The notes under the pieces: model-generated
Database searches by the model: none
Seen by the model: the letters and a program-made list of their open reading frames with translations, nothing else
What the model was told of the DNA's origin: nothing
Program-made: the position numbers and the translations under genes
NCBI GenBank assembly: GCA_012999515.1
Contig: JABEEB010000001.1
Location: 1,612,001-1,676,000, forward strand
Direction: 5' to 3'
Source: Salifodinibacter halophilus
GTDB taxonomy: Bacteria > Pseudomonadota > Gammaproteobacteria > Nevskiales > Salinisphaeraceae
Length of the DNA: 64,000 bases
Shown: positions 52,031 through 64,000 of the stretch, piece by piece
How the letters are laid out: each line of letters starts with the position of its first letter
Position numbering within the stretch: the first letter of the stretch is position 1

Positions 52031-53889
52031 AGCCGAGGCCCGATGCTGATCCCGAGGCTGACCGGCGACCCCTGGTCATCCAGTGGATGGGTGACGTCGA
52101 TAGCCACCATGCCGACGGGCGATGCCCAGCGAAAGCCAATACCCACGCCGCGCTTGAAATCGAAATTCAAATTATTGGCAGCATCCCCCATGTCGAAGAA
52201 GGCTGCAGCACCAAAATTGCCATAGACCCAGTAGTCAGCCTCGACTGATGCCGTCGCCACAAACTTGCCACCGACGTCGACACGGTCGCCGTTGGTCGGG
52301 CTGATCGACTGATAACCATAGCCGCGCACGCTGTGCTGTCCACCAGCAAAAAACCGCTGTGATGGCGGAAGCGCAGCGAAATCGCTCGCACCAAGCGCCC
52401 CGAAATGACCGCGCACCAGGCCATCGAGCTTGGAAGCCAGTGGATAAATAGCCTTGGCCTCGACATCGCCGCGCATAAAATTGGTGGCAGACAACACGGC
52501 GGACGAGCCGCCGCGTACATCCACCGACGCACTCACGCCGCGCGTCGGGTTGAGCGATTTATTGGCGCGTTTAAAGCTGATGTTGTATTCCGGGTAGAGC
52601 AGATTCTCGGTGCGGTCGCCAGCGCCATCGTGGAGATCGTAGGTCGAGCGCAAAAAATGCAGCGACACACGGCGTCGGCCGAAGCGCCAACCTATATCGC
52701 GGACAGCGCCAACGCCATACCGAAACGAAGTGATATCACCAAAATCCTCGTTGGCGATATCGCCGGTGAAACTGAGCTTGTCGCTATTGACGTTACGGAT
52801 CGGGATATCGTAGCTCGCGTGCAGTCGTTGTTTGACCTGCGACACCTGAAGATCAGCGTGGAACTGGTGGCCATATCTGTTGATATGCCGCAAATCCAAC
52901 CCCAAACCCACGCGTGGGCCAGTATTGGTGCCATAGCCGCCCGACATCCGGTAATGGATCGGTGGGCTCGCTTTAGCCCGCACGTTCACCGGCACCCGCA
53001 GCTGATTAGTGGCGGACCAGATCGGATCGTCGCCGAAAATCATATTTTCCAACCACGGCGAGCCGACATGCCTCAACGTCGGTTGGTCTCGCTTAGCACT
53101 TACGTCTATCGCCTTGTAATAGTCGGTTTTTGCCAGTTTTAACTGCAGCTGCAAGAGCTTATCGTCGGAAAACGGCTCGCCGGCGGCAAACGGCACGAAG
53201 CGCTGGGCGAATTGGTCGGCCAATACCGACTGGTGAAATGCGACGTCACCAAAGTAATAACGCGTCCCCGTATTGAGAACCAGGTCGATCGCCGCCGTGT
53301 TTTGTTTCGGATCAACCCGGATCGCCGATTGACTAAACTGGGCATTCAGATAGCCCGATTGGCGCGCGGCTGAGGCCAGCGAATTTTTGGTGTTTTTATA
53401 TCGTGACTGGATCAGTCGATCCCCCGCTTCCAGATCGGTGTCGTGCAATGCGTGGACGATTGCTGACTGCTCCTTCCCCGGGCCTTCGACGGCTAGATTG
53501 AGTTTGCTGATCTTGGTTGCCGGGCCATGCTTGACGCGAAACGTGGCCTGCCACTGATCATCGTCTTCGGCCGGCTGTTTCAGATTCCCATCAATCGACG
53601 GATTGAAATAACCGTATGGCTGTAATGCCTTGCGGATTTCTTCGGGGGCCAACCGATACAACCGGCGTATCTTTGCTGCTGGCCAACCCTTGTCGTGATC
53701 GGCCGTCAGTGACATGACTTTGCGGGCATTGGCCGTCAACGTGTCATTTATGCCTTTGACCTTGACCGCCACTGTATCCGACGACGCCGAGACTGCGACC
53801 GCTAGAAGCGCCAGCAGACATGCAAGCCGAAGCACGCGAGCGGATAGTACCGGGCGTCCGGCCCGACGTCGTGGGCGCAAGTGTTTCAT
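52027..53889 (-). CDS. tamA: Translocation and assembly module subunit TamA
   Basis: Omp85-family outer-membrane protein, partner of TamB. The 620-residue product from the ATG at 53889 has a signal peptide (around VAVSASS), three POTRA domains (about 40-300) and a 16-stranded barrel with the family RGYGYQS (lid-lock) and the end GPRL-type C-terminus. The frame is open to 53964, but the extra N-terminus does not look like a signal. Ends overlap tamB by four bases, so the two are coupled. Confidence 0.95.
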   Translation of the reverse strand: MKHLRPRRRAGRPVLSARVLRLACLLALLAVAVSASSDTVAVKVKGINDTLTANARKVMSLTADHDKGWPAAKIRRLYRLAPEEIRKALQPYGYFNPSIDGNLKQPAEDDDQWQATFRVKHGPATKISKLNLAVEGPGKEQSAIVHALHDTDLEAGDRLIQSRYKNTKNSLASAARQSGYLNAQFSQSAIRVDPKQNTAAIDLVLNTGTRYYFGDVAFHQSVLADQFAQRFVPFAAGEPFSDDKLLQLQLKLAKTDYYKAIDVSAKRDQPTLRHVGSPWLENMIFGDDPIWSATNQLRVPVNVRAKASPPIHYRMSGGYGTNTGPRVGLGLDLRHINRYGHQFHADLQVSQVKQRLHASYDIPIRNVNSDKLSFTGDIANEDFGDITSFRYGVGAVRDIGWRFGRRRVSLHFLRSTYDLHDGAGDRTENLLYPEYNISFKRANKSLNPTRGVSASVDVRGGSSAVLSATNFMRGDVEAKAIYPLASKLDGLVRGHFGALGASDFAALPPSQRFFAGGQHSVRGYGYQSISPTNGDRVDVGGKFVATASVEADYWVYGNFGAAAFFDMGDAANNLNFDFKRGVGIGFRWASPVGMVAIDVTHPLDDQGSPVSLGISIGPRL

Positions 53890-54271
53890 CAAGCAGTTTT
53901 CTACACCGAGTCGATATAAACGAATGGCATTGACAAGGCCATGCACTGGCCGACCTGCGCCCAAACTGAGGTTACCGTGGCGTAGCGCCGCGGTATCGCG
54001 TCGTAGCCGTCAGCGATGGTGACAGCCAGTCTAGCGTATGCGGCCGCAGCCGATAAATTGTGCGGTTTTGAGGCAGTAACCGCCGGCACGAACCAGCGTC
54101 GCGTGATGCGTCCGCACTTGCCCCGGGCCAGCGCATCGACTATCAACGGTGCGTAGCTAACGGCGAGTCGTTGCTCGGCCCAGTCACGCCAGCGATCCAG
54201 CCCAGGACGAGTCCATTTTAACGCCCAGGTGATCGCCCAGGCACCATGACATGGTGGCCGAGATGTGTCCG
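53890..54271 (-). other. Gap between the DUF4124 gene and tamA with a start-less open frame
   Basis: On the minus strand a stop-free frame runs from about 54300 to its TAG at about 53901. It has coding-like codon use and translates to Trp-rich text (AWAITWALKWTRPGL ... RWFVPAVTASKPHN) that I do not recognise. No ATG or GTG is in frame; the only candidate start is TTG at 54146, without a ribosome binding site. It could be a gene remnant, a real protein with an unusual start, or chance. Also holds the tamA promoter. Confidence 0.35.
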
Positions 54272-54559
54272 TTAGGGCGTCGAAGGCTCCGCGTTTTCTC
54301 GGCCTTTTTTATTCTCATGGCCTGGGGATTTTATTGTACTTTTTTGCGGCGTAGCGGCGTGGCTGCGCACAAATTCGAGCGCGTTACCGTTGCTTTGAAC
54401 GGCCTGCAATCTGGACAGATCGACTTTTTCCGCTTTTTTATTCTGCGCGATGTCACTGTAGTGGCGCACACCACTACTGTCCACCCAAGTATAAATCGTG
54501 GCATTGGCCGCGCCACACACCAACAAGCCGCTCAATACCATGATTGTGCGCGTATTCAT
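54272..54559 (-). CDS. Secreted DUF4124 protein
   Basis: A 95-residue protein with a signal peptide (cleavage near CGAANA, about residue 20) and then the DUF4124 core IYTWVDSSGVRHYSD, a short motif common in gammaproteobacterial periplasmic proteins. Function unknown. The frame is open to 54616 but the ATG at 54559 gives the signal peptide and avoids a terminator hairpin that lies in the longer version. The tail after residue 60 is charged and likely disordered. It is downstream of glnA on the same strand. Confidence 0.8.
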   Translation of the reverse strand: MNTRTIMVLSGLLVCGAANATIYTWVDSSGVRHYSDIAQNKKAEKVDLSRLQAVQSNGNALEFVRSHAATPQKSTIKSPGHENKKGRENAEPSTP

Positions 54560-54587
54560 GGCCCAGCTCGCGAACAGCTGCAAGCTA

Positions 54588-54613
54588 AAAAGAGCGCCCG
54601 AAGGCGCCCTTTT
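54588..54613 (-). terminator. Intrinsic terminator of glnA
   Basis: On the minus strand AAAAGGGCGCC pairs with GGCGCTCTTTT (11 bp, one G-T pair) around a TTCG tetraloop and the run of Ts continues after it. It lies 22 bases beyond the glnA stop and upstream of the DUF4124 start. Confidence 0.88.
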
Positions 54614-54634
54614 CAAGCGATGCGACTGCGTGTT

Positions 54635-56044
54635 TTAACAGGAGTAGTACAGATCGAATTCGGCCGGGTGTGTACTCATCTTAAGGGTGAGCACCTCTTC
54701 CGATTTCAGTTCGATATAACCGTCGATGACATCGTCGGTAAAGACGTCTCCTTTTTTCAAAAACTCGCGGTCGTTATTGAGTGCGTCGAGTGCTTCTTCG
54801 AGCGACTGCGCCACCATCGGGATCGCTTGTTCTTCCTCGGGCGGCAGATCGTAGAGATCCTTGTCCATGGCCTCGCCTGGATGGATTTTATTCTCGATCC
54901 CGTCGAGGCCAGCCATTAACATCGCCGAAAAGGCGAGATACGGATTGGCTGTCGGGTCGGGGAAGCGTATCTCGATACGTCGTGCCTTGGGACTCGCCAC
55001 CCACGGAATGCGAACTGATGCCGAGCGATTACGGGCCGAGTAGGCCAATAGCACGGGTGCTTCGAAGTGCTTGACCAGCCGCTTGTAGCTGTTGGTCGAG
55101 GCGTTGGCGAAGGCGTTGATGGCCTTAGCGTGCTTGATGATACCGCCAATATAGTACAGCGCCTCTTGCGACAAACCACCGTATTCCTCTCCGGAAAAGA
55201 TGTTTTTGCCGTCTTTCACCAATGACTGGTGCACATGCATGCCCGTACCGTTGTCACCCACCAACGGCTTGGGCATAAAGGTCGCGGTCTTGCCGAAGCT
55301 CTCGGCGACTTGGGCGACACAGTACTTGTAGACCAGCGTTTCGTCTGACTTGCTAACAAGCGTATTAAACTTGACGCCAATCTCCCCCTGACCGGCCGTG
55401 CCGACTTCATGGTGATGGACCTCGGTGGTCAACCCCATTTCTTCCATGGCGATACACATGGCCGAACGGACGTCCTGGAGAGAATCAACCGGCGGGACCG
55501 GAAAATAGCCTCCCTTAATCCCCGGCCGGTGGCCATGGTTGCCTTCGGGATAGTTGCGGTTCGAATTCCACCACGCTTCTTGCGAGTCAATCTGATACCC
55601 GACACGCCCCATTTCGTTTTGCCAGGTGACAGAGTCGAAGACGAAGAACTCCGGCTCCGGCCCGAACAGCGCGGTATCCGCAACGCCAGTGGATTGTAAA
55701 TAGGATTCGGCGCGTTCGGCGATGGTCCGCGGGTCGCGCTCGTAGCCCATCATGGTGTTCGGCTCAAGCACATTGCAGCGGATAACGACGGTGGGTTCCT
55801 CGAAAAACGGATCGAGAACGGCCGACTCATCCTGCGGCATCATGACCATATCCGACTCATTGATGCCTTTCCAGCCGTCGATCGACGAGCCGTCGAACAT
55901 CTTGCCTTCCTCGATGAATTCTTCATCGACAGCATGCGCCGGCATGGTGATGTTTTGCTCTTTGCCGCGCGTGTCGCAGAACCGGAAATCCACAAACCGG
56001 GCTTTCGTTTCCTCGATGAGGTTAAGGGCTTGGCTGTTCGACAT
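54635..56044 (-). CDS. glnA: Glutamine synthetase type I (GlnA)
   Basis: Central ammonium-assimilating enzyme. The 469-residue dodecameric GSI protein has [11 protein letters not shown] near residue 50, [10 protein letters not shown], the ATP site [37 protein letters not shown] and the adenylylation region [13 protein letters not shown], whose Tyr is the target of GlnE. Length equals the E. coli enzyme. A sigma-54 promoter and two NtrC-like sites precede it, so expression follows nitrogen status. No ntrBC genes follow in this window. Confidence 0.97.
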   Translation of the reverse strand: MSNSQALNLIEETKARFVDFRFCDTRGKEQNITMPAHAVDEEFIEEGKMFDGSSIDGWKGINESDMVMMPQDESAVLDPFFEEPTVVIRCNVLEPNTMMGYERDPRTIAERAESYLQSTGVADTALFGPEPEFFVFDSVTWQNEMGRVGYQIDSQEAWWNSNRNYPEGNHGHRPGIKGGYFPVPPVDSLQDVRSAMCIAMEEMGLTTEVHHHEVGTAGQGEIGVKFNTLVSKSDETLVYKYCVAQVAESFGKTATFMPKPLVGDNGTGMHVHQSLVKDGKNIFSGEEYGGLSQEALYYIGGIIKHAKAINAFANASTNSYKRLVKHFEAPVLLAYSARNRSASVRIPWVASPKARRIEIRFPDPTANPYLAFSAMLMAGLDGIENKIHPGEAMDKDLYDLPPEEEQAIPMVAQSLEEALDALNNDREFLKKGDVFTDDVIDGYIELKSEEVLTLKMSTHPAEFDLYYSC

Positions 56045-56106
56045 GGCCGCTCCTGGGAGGTTGTTGTCTAGTGACTGATAAGTTATTAACGACAGCTCTA
56101 TTTATT

Positions 56107-56123
56107 AAGCATGTTTCGTGCCA
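56107..56123 (-). promoter_or_regulatory. Sigma-54 promoter of glnA
   Basis: On the minus strand TGGCACGAAACATGCTT has the GG and GC ten bases apart and matches the -24/-12 consensus very well. It is about 63 bases before the ATG, and nearly identical to the amtB element (16 of 17 bases). Confidence 0.85.
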
Positions 56124-56185
56124 ATTCTCGATCGCGTGTTAAAGCACGCTAACGGTCATGACGCCCTGAAAGGGTGCACTTGTTT

Positions 56186-56200
56186 GCACTAACATTGTTC
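56186..56200 (-). promoter_or_regulatory. Putative NtrC site (proximal) of glnA
   Basis: GCACTAACATTGTTC on the plus strand matches the NtrC consensus GCACYANNNTRGTGC with two mismatches in the right half. About 71 bases upstream of the -24 element. Confidence 0.5.
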
Positions 56201-56212
56201 AATTGTGGCAAC

Positions 56213-56227
56213 GCACTGCTGTAGTGC
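56213..56227 (-). promoter_or_regulatory. Putative NtrC site (distal) of glnA
   Basis: GCACTGCTGTAGTGC matches the NtrC consensus at every defined position but one and is almost perfectly palindromic. Centred about 98 bases upstream of the -24 element. Confidence 0.65.
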
Positions 56228-56295
56228 AACCCAACGCCGACCCGTCGACGCGGCTGATTCGATACAATCGTGCCTCAAAGCGCGAGAACGGGTTC

Positions 56296-57195
56296 ATGGA
56301 TTTTCAACAGCTTATTGCTGAACTACAAGCCTATTGGTCCAAACATGGTTGTGTCGTTGTACAACCATTGGATATGCCGGTCGGCGCCGGGACATTTCAT
56401 CCGGCGACATTTTTGCGATCTATCGGCCCTGAGCCGTGGCGAGCGGCTTACGTACAACCATCCCGGCGGCCAACCGACGGACGCTATGGGCACAACCCGA
56501 ACCGTTTGCAGCATTATTATCAGTTCCAGGTGCTGTTGAAGCCGTCACCGCTGGAGATCCAGGACATGTATCTGGATTCACTCCGAGCGCTGGGGCTGGA
56601 TCTATCGATCCACGACACCCGTTTTGTCGAGGATAACTGGGAATCGCCCACACTCGGTGCCTGGGGGCTAGGCTGGGAAGTTTGGCTCAACGGCATGGAA
56701 ATAACCCAGTTCACCTATTTTCAACAGGTTGGCGGTCTCGATTGCCGCCCCGTATCCGGGGAGATTACCTACGGCCTTGAGCGCATCGCCATGTATCTAC
56801 AAGGCGTAGATAGCGTCTACGACCTGGTCTGGGCGAGCGGACCGCAAGGCACGGTGCGCTACGGCGACATTTTCCACCAAAACGAAGTCGAACAGTCGCA
56901 CTATAATTTCGAGCACGCCAACGTTGATGACTTGTTCGCGCGATTCGACACGATCGAAGCCGAAAGTCGCGAATTGAACCAGGCCGAACTCCCCGGGCCC
57001 GCTTACGAGCGCCTGCTGGAATGTTCCCACCTGTTCAATCTACTCGACGCGCGCCGCGCTATTTCAGTCACCGAGCGTCAGCAGTACATCCTGCGTATCC
57101 GTGCGCTGTCGCGGCAGACGGCGCAAGCTTATTATCAGTCACGCGAAGCGCGCGGTTTTCCGCTCGGCAACGCAGTCGAAGGTGAAACTGCATGA
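56296..57195 (+). CDS. glyQ: Glycyl-tRNA synthetase alpha subunit
   Basis: Catalytic alpha chain of the tetrameric alpha2beta2 GlyRS. The 299-residue protein has the typical start [19 protein letters not shown], the class II motif 2 and 3 regions ([32 protein letters not shown]) and YNFEHANV. The frame is open to 56203, but the ATG at 56296 gives the conserved start and has a GAACGGG sequence before it. A TACAAT -10 lies at 56263-56268. The stop overlaps glyS by four bases. Confidence 0.97.
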   Translation: MDFQQLIAELQAYWSKHGCVVVQPLDMPVGAGTFHPATFLRSIGPEPWRAAYVQPSRRPTDGRYGHNPNRLQHYYQFQVLLKPSPLEIQDMYLDSLRALGLDLSIHDTRFVEDNWESPTLGAWGLGWEVWLNGMEITQFTYFQQVGGLDCRPVSGEITYGLERIAMYLQGVDSVYDLVWASGPQGTVRYGDIFHQNEVEQSHYNFEHANVDDLFARFDTIEAESRELNQAELPGPAYERLLECSHLFNLLDARRAISVTERQQYILRIRALSRQTAQAYYQSREARGFPLGNAVEGETA

Positions 57196-59246
57196 CAGCA
57201 CCACTTCTTATCGAAATCGGCGTCGAGGAATTGCCCCCCACGGCCATGCTCGACCTCGCAGATCAATTCGCGAGCGGTATTGTCGCCGAGCTCGAAAAAA
57301 ACGGGTTCCAACAGGCTAATTACCAGCGTTTTGCCACACCGCGTCGCTTGGCGGTCCTCATTGACGATGTTGCCGATGCGGCGCCGGGCTACACGGAGAC
57401 GGTGCAAGGACCCGGCGTTGACGTCGCGTTCGACGCCAATGATCAACCGACGGGGGCGGCCAATGGGTTCGCACGGTCGCTTGGCGTGACACTCGACAAA
57501 CTGGTGATCGAGGAGACCAGCCGGGGGAGACGTCTGACAGGTCAACGCGAAATACCTGGCCGTTCGCTTAACGAACACATCGGCGAAGTGCTCACTCAAA
57601 CCATCACGGCACTCAACATTCCCAAGCGCATGCGCTGGGGCATGAACACCGATTCATTCGTGCGACCCGTCCATTGGTTGACAGTCATCCACGGCAGCAC
57701 ATGCATGCCGGCCTCGTTGTTCGGTATCGCCAGCGATCACCAGACCCGGGGGCATCGTTTTCATCACCCCGGCCCGATTCCCTTGGATGATGCAACCCAC
57801 TATGAATCATCACTTCGACACACCGGGTACGTATTAGCCGATCCTGAAAAGCGCGCTGCGATTATCAACGAACAAGTTGCGCACACAGCAGCCGAATGCG
57901 ATGCCCGCAGCATCTCTGACGATACGCTGCTGGCCGAGATCAACGCGCTTGTTGAGTATCCCACCGCGCTTACAGGGCGCTTCGATACGCAGTTCCTCGA
58001 GCTGCCGCGTGAAGTATTGATCGCCACAATGGAACATCACCAACGCTATCTCCCCCTCGAAGATAGTGCTGGCTCGTTAACCAATTCTTTTATCACCATC
58101 GCCAATGTCGATAGCGCTCAGCCTGAGCTGGTGGCCTCCGGTAATGAGCGGGTTATACGCCCGCGGCTGGACGACGCTTTGTTCTTCTGGAACCAGGATC
58201 GCACGCGTGGATTGGCGTCGCTTGTACCCAAGCTTGCTGGTGTGCAATTCGAGACCAAACTCGGCAATCTCGCGGATAAACAACAACGTGTTGCCCGCAT
58301 CGCGGCTTATCTAGCACCGCTTTTCGAGCTCTCGACCGGCGACACTGAACGCGCCGCAGAACTCGCCAAAGCAGATCTGCTCACCGAGATGGTCGACGAA
58401 TTTCCCGACCTTCAAGGCGTCATGGGCGAGTATTACGCGCTCAATGACGGTGAAACGGCGGACATCGCCCGCGCGATTCGAACCCAGTATGCGCCAGTTG
58501 GTGGCACTGGAGCCATTCCTGACACCGCGCTCGGGCGCAATTTGGCGTTGGCCGACCGCCTCGACACACTGGCGGGTATATTCGCGGTCGATAAACGACC
58601 GAGCGGTGACAAGGACCCATATGCGCTTCGTCGCGCCGCACTCAGCGTTGTTCGTATTCTGATCGAGTCGGGTAGCCAGCTTGATTTAAATGCGGCTCTC
58701 GACTATGCAGTGTCGATTCAACCCGTGGAGGCACCCTCGGGCACGGTCGATGCACTACGAATGTTCCACGTGGAACGTCTGCGCTCTTATTTCCTTGAAC
58801 AAGGCACAGCGCCCCAGGACATCGACGCTATATTAGCCGTCAGCTCGCATGACCCCATGGACATCTCGAATCGTCTGCAAGCCGTTTCGCATTTTCGAAC
58901 GTTACCGGACGCAGCTAGAGTCTATGAGGCCCACAAGCGTATTCGCAACATCCTCAAGAAACAGGGGGATACCGACAATGCGCCGACGAGGAGCCATTAT
59001 CAGCAAGCGGCCGAAAAACAGCTCGGTGAAATGCTTGATCATCGTGCTCTCAATAAGGATGCGCTCATTGATTACAGCGACTCCCTCCAGAGCTTGACGC
59101 ATTTCGCCGCGCCTTTGGCTGCCTTTTTCGACGAGGTTCGCGTCATAGTCGACGATGCGAACCTGCGCAACAATCGTCTTGCCCTGCTCGGCGCACTTGA
59201 CCGTGAATTCTGTCGAGTTGCCGATATTTCGCGGCTGGCTAGTTAA
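57192..59246 (+). CDS. glyS: Glycyl-tRNA synthetase beta subunit
   Basis: tRNA-binding beta chain of GlyRS. The 684-residue product has the family start [49 protein letters not shown] and a C-terminal anticodon-binding domain, and no class II catalytic motifs, as expected. Length close to E. coli (689). Coupled to glyQ by a four-base overlap, convergent with gyrB. Confidence 0.97.
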   Translation: MTAPLLIEIGVEELPPTAMLDLADQFASGIVAELEKNGFQQANYQRFATPRRLAVLIDDVADAAPGYTETVQGPGVDVAFDANDQPTGAANGFARSLGVTLDKLVIEETSRGRRLTGQREIPGRSLNEHIGEVLTQTITALNIPKRMRWGMNTDSFVRPVHWLTVIHGSTCMPASLFGIASDHQTRGHRFHHPGPIPLDDATHYESSLRHTGYVLADPEKRAAIINEQVAHTAAECDARSISDDTLLAEINALVEYPTALTGRFDTQFLELPREVLIATMEHHQRYLPLEDSAGSLTNSFITIANVDSAQPELVASGNERVIRPRLDDALFFWNQDRTRGLASLVPKLAGVQFETKLGNLADKQQRVARIAAYLAPLFELSTGDTERAAELAKADLLTEMVDEFPDLQGVMGEYYALNDGETADIARAIRTQYAPVGGTGAIPDTALGRNLALADRLDTLAGIFAVDKRPSGDKDPYALRRAALSVVRILIESGSQLDLNAALDYAVSIQPVEAPSGTVDALRMFHVERLRSYFLEQGTAPQDIDAILAVSSHDPMDISNRLQAVSHFRTLPDAARVYEAHKRIRNILKKQGDTDNAPTRSHYQQAAEKQLGEMLDHRALNKDALIDYSDSLQSLTHFAAPLAAFFDEVRVIVDDANLRNNRLALLGALDREFCRVADISRLAS

Positions 59247-59413
59247 CACACCCGCCGTTGTAGCAACCTCGGCTGTTAGCGGGTGGGCTGCATTATTTCG
59301 CGCGACGTCAATGCAGCCATATCGTGTTTTTATGTTCGCCCTTGGGCTAGTACAAAAAGCGAACCGTCGCGTCGGGCACCCTTTACCCGAGTCTAATCCA
59401 AGTGCGCAGAAAC

Positions 59414-59440
59414 TGCTGAGCCGGCGATGCCGGCTCAGCA
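59414..59440. terminator. Hairpin between convergent glyS and gyrB
   Basis: TGCTGAGCCGGC and its exact complement (12 bp) around a GAT loop. T-tracts are short or absent on both sides (GTTTCTG on the minus strand), so efficiency is uncertain, but its position suits termination of both genes. Confidence 0.55.
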
Positions 59441-59453
59441 GCGAGTATCAACC

Positions 59454-61889
<2,436 letters not shown>

Positions 61890-61912
61890 ATGTTTGATTT
61901 TAGCACCTTTTG

Positions 61913-62992
61913 CTAAATAACGGTTGCTCCATTATCCGAAGTCGCCAAAGTAATGCGCCTGCCACTAGCTAATGGTTCGGGAACCGAAGCTGCATCGAGG
62001 AACGTGATAAAAACCTGACTTCCCAGAGCTGCAAGCTCCTTGCCGAGGAGGTCGCGGTATTCTTGGCCCAGCTCCGCTGCAATATCGTCTACCAACAAGA
62101 CCGGTGATAATCCACGGCGCCCATACATGACACGGGCTTGGGCCAGAAGTAACGCCGTAGTCAGAAGCTTTTGCTGCCCGCGCGAGACCTGGTTTCGCGC
62201 TTGCACTTGATCAAGCTTAATGCGCAAATCCGCCCGGTGCGGCCCAACCTGGGTGAACCCTGCTTTCTGATCGCGATCCAGGGTGCGTGCGAGTGCCCGA
62301 TCGAAGTTTTCATCAACCGGCCAACCGGGACGATAATGAAAACGAATCCTGGCATGGCCGAATTGGTCGCGAATCGACTGCGGTAAAGCATCTGCGATGG
62401 CGTCGACATGAGCGCGACGGCACGCATCGAGATGTTCAGCCTCACGGATTAATATCGCATCCCAGGCGACAACATCTTTCTTGGGCCAGGCATGACGCAA
62501 CGCCCGATTTCGCTGTTTGAGCGCACGCCGAAACCGCTGCCAAGACCCGAAAAAAGAATGTTCCACGTGAAACACCCCCCAATCGAGAAAACGCCGGCGA
62601 AAACGAGGGCCCTCGGTCATCAACCGATGAACGTTGGGGTCAATAAGTTGTAACGGTATCGCTTGAACTAGATCGAGTCGCGTTGTATTAGATTCTGCAT
62701 CGAGGTGTAACTGCGTCCGGTTACCAGCACCCTCGACGCTCACGCTACGACCTAGATTACGTTCATCGCGTATGCCTGCCTGAACTCGAAAGCGCGATTG
62801 ACCATCCCGTATGCGATCCGAAAATCCAGTCTGTCGAAATGACTCGCCACGCGCTAAAAGAAATAGTGCTTCGAGCACACTGCTCTTGCCAACCGCATTG
62901 TCGCCGAGCAGGACATTGACTCCGGGGGTGGCCTCCACATTCAGGCTTTCGAAACAGCGGAATGCACGCAGAGCCAGGGTTTCGAAATACAA
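61913..62992 (-). CDS. recF: DNA replication and repair protein RecF
   Basis: SMC-like ATPase that helps load RecA at gaps. The 359-residue product has Walker A GDNAVGKSS (near residue 31), the signature region VSRGQQKLLTTALLLAQ and Walker B SPVLLVDDIAAEL. Length equals E. coli RecF (357). It lies between dnaN (42 bases upstream) and gyrB in the classical replication gene order. Confidence 0.95.
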   Translation of the reverse strand: MYFETLALRAFRCFESLNVEATPGVNVLLGDNAVGKSSVLEALFLLARGESFRQTGFSDRIRDGQSRFRVQAGIRDERNLGRSVSVEGAGNRTQLHLDAESNTTRLDLVQAIPLQLIDPNVHRLMTEGPRFRRRFLDWGVFHVEHSFFGSWQRFRRALKQRNRALRHAWPKKDVVAWDAILIREAEHLDACRRAHVDAIADALPQSIRDQFGHARIRFHYRPGWPVDENFDRALARTLDRDQKAGFTQVGPHRADLRIKLDQVQARNQVSRGQQKLLTTALLLAQARVMYGRRGLSPVLLVDDIAAELGQEYRDLLGKELAALGSQVFITFLDAASVPEPLASGRRITLATSDNGATVI

Positions 62993-63034
62993 AGCTGGTC
63001 CTGACGTCGTTCCGCCCAGCGCTAAGCCGAGACG

Positions 63035-64000
63035 CTACAACCGCATCGGCATAACCACATAGCGCGTAGATGTGTCCCCTTGGGCTTGAATAAGGGCTGA
63101 ACTATCCGATCCAGCCAAATCAACCGTGACTTCATCGGCTGACATCGCCCCGAGGGCATCCAGTAGATACGTGATATTGAAACCGATTTCAAACGATTCG
63201 CCGCTGTATTCGACTGCGATTTCGTCCTGAGCTTCCTCACGATCAACGTTTTGCGCTTGGAATTGCAGATTATTGGCCGAGAGGATCAGGCGAACGCCCC
63301 GATAGTTCTCATTCGATAGAATCGCTGTACGCGATAACGCTTGTCGGAGCGACTGCCGATCAGCGCGTAGCTGATTCGGGGCCGAATCCGGAATGACACG
63401 CTCATAATCCGGAAACCGACCATCGATAAGCTTGGTCGTTAATGTGATTTCCGGCAACTCGATACGTAGGTGTCGATCAGATATCCGTATCGACAGTGTT
63501 TCATCTTCGGTGCCAAGAAGACGCACCATTTCATTGACAGCTTTACGTGGTGCAATCGCTTGCAGTGGCTGTTCAACGCCGGTTGTCGACTCAATTTCTG
63601 AGAGCGCCAAGCGATGACCGTCGGTTGCCACACACCGAATGCCTTGCCCATTTACAACAAATAATAAGCCATTCAAGTAATAGCGGACATCCTGATTGGC
63701 CATAGCGAAATAAGTGCGCTCTAAAAGGCCTCGCAACGACCCTTGGTCGACCTGTATCTCCTGCTCGGTTTTCACATCATCCAATCGAGGCCAGTCAGCA
63801 GCCGTAATCGTCGCCAGTGAAAAGCGTGACTTGCCTGATTCCACACGCACGACATTTTGGTTCTCGGTCAACGACAGTGTGCTATTTCGATCCAGCCCCC
63901 GGCAGATATCCAAAAGCTTTCGGGCGGGCACGGTCACACTCCCCGATTGGCCAATCGACGCTGGACAACGAGCGATTAACTCAAGCTCGAGGTCAGTCGC
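63035..64000 (-). CDS. dnaN: DNA polymerase III beta clamp (DnaN), N-terminus cut by the window
   Basis: Sliding clamp of the replicative polymerase. The frame reads without a stop to the end of the window (ATDLELELIARC is the family sequence, followed by VTVPARKLLDICRGL), so about 45 N-terminal residues lie beyond. Visible parts show the second and third clamp domains and end with the usual VVMPMRL. Upstream of recF; dnaA and the replication origin should lie just outside. Confidence 0.96.
   Translation of the reverse strand, partial: ATDLELELIARCPASIGQSGSVTVPARKLLDICRGLDRNSTLSLTENQNVVRVESGKSRFSLATITAADWPRLDDVKTEQEIQVDQGSLRGLLERTYFAMANQDVRYYLNGLLFVVNGQGIRCVATDGHRLALSEIESTTGVEQPLQAIAPRKAVNEMVRLLGTEDETLSIRISDRHLRIELPEITLTTKLIDGRFPDYERVIPDSAPNQLRADRQSLRQALSRTAILSNENYRGVRLILSANNLQFQAQNVDREEAQDEIAVEYSGESFEIGFNITYLLDALGAMSADEVTVDLAGSDSSALIQAQGDTSTRYVVMPMRL

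Noticed and set aside
52405-53142. 245-codon frame antisense to tamA
   Set aside because: Entirely inside tamA, no recognisable domain or ribosome binding site.
54251-54919. 222-codon plus-strand frame over glnA and the DUF4124 gene
   Set aside because: Antisense to two well-supported genes and spanning the glnA terminator; no family features.

Overview
The window looks like a chromosomal segment of a high-GC gammaproteobacterium. It carries dnaN-recF-gyrB, glyQS-glnA, a Zur/znu cluster, Csr-type regulation candidates, tamAB, an engB/polA neighbourhood and cytochrome bo3 oxidase. The protein style (Salinisphaera-like halophile with Kdp, betaine and bo3 genes) is my inference, not a database result. 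I see no rRNA, CRISPR array, insertion sequence or prophage, so this is a core-genome stretch with a few unusual genes.

Layout. 1-4070: end of the kdp potassium-pump operon with sensor kinase and response regulator. 4161-8294 (minus): cyoABCD quinol oxidase. 8619-9395: NagD-type phosphatase. 9489-14773 (minus): a zinc island of zur, a phosphate-porin-family outer-membrane porin, znuB, znuC and znuA, with four copies of a shared Zur-like operator. 15049-19289 (minus): tRNA-Arg(CCG), rep, comM, ubiK. 19475-21636: sigma-54/NtrC-type promoter, amtB, glnK. 21733-27529: envelope and redox-repair genes (YheT-like hydrolase, mtgA, SYLF protein, DUF423, msrB, DUF2237, a voltage-sensor-like membrane protein, msrA). 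27880-34248: betaine-type binding protein, betA, betB and a coiled-coil porin. 34327-37575: nucleotidase, a Cox15/CtaA-like membrane protein, a GST and a degenerate enolase-phosphatase. 37753-48176: manC, dsbA, engB, a candidate CsrA-binding small RNA, dhaKL, polA, lysA, lptM, an esterase and a DedA protein. 48173-54559: tamB, tamA, a DUF4124 protein. 54635-64000: glnA with its own sigma-54 promoter, glyQS, gyrB, recF and the 3' part of dnaN; the window stops before dnaA/oriC.

How the parts work together. Nitrogen control is visible twice: amtB-glnK and glnA have almost identical -24/-12 elements (16 of 17 bases the same) and NtrC-like sites upstream. Zinc control joins the repressor, the ABC importer and an outer-membrane porin under one motif (AACGTNATAACGT). 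Osmotic and ionic stress is served by Kdp, betaine synthesis and an orphan betaine-type binding protein. The most novel-looking item is the structured RNA between engB and dhaKL, whose first three large hairpins each present a GGGA-containing loop, as in CsrA/RsmA-sequestering RNAs, at the locus where other gammaproteobacteria keep Spot 42 or ErsA.
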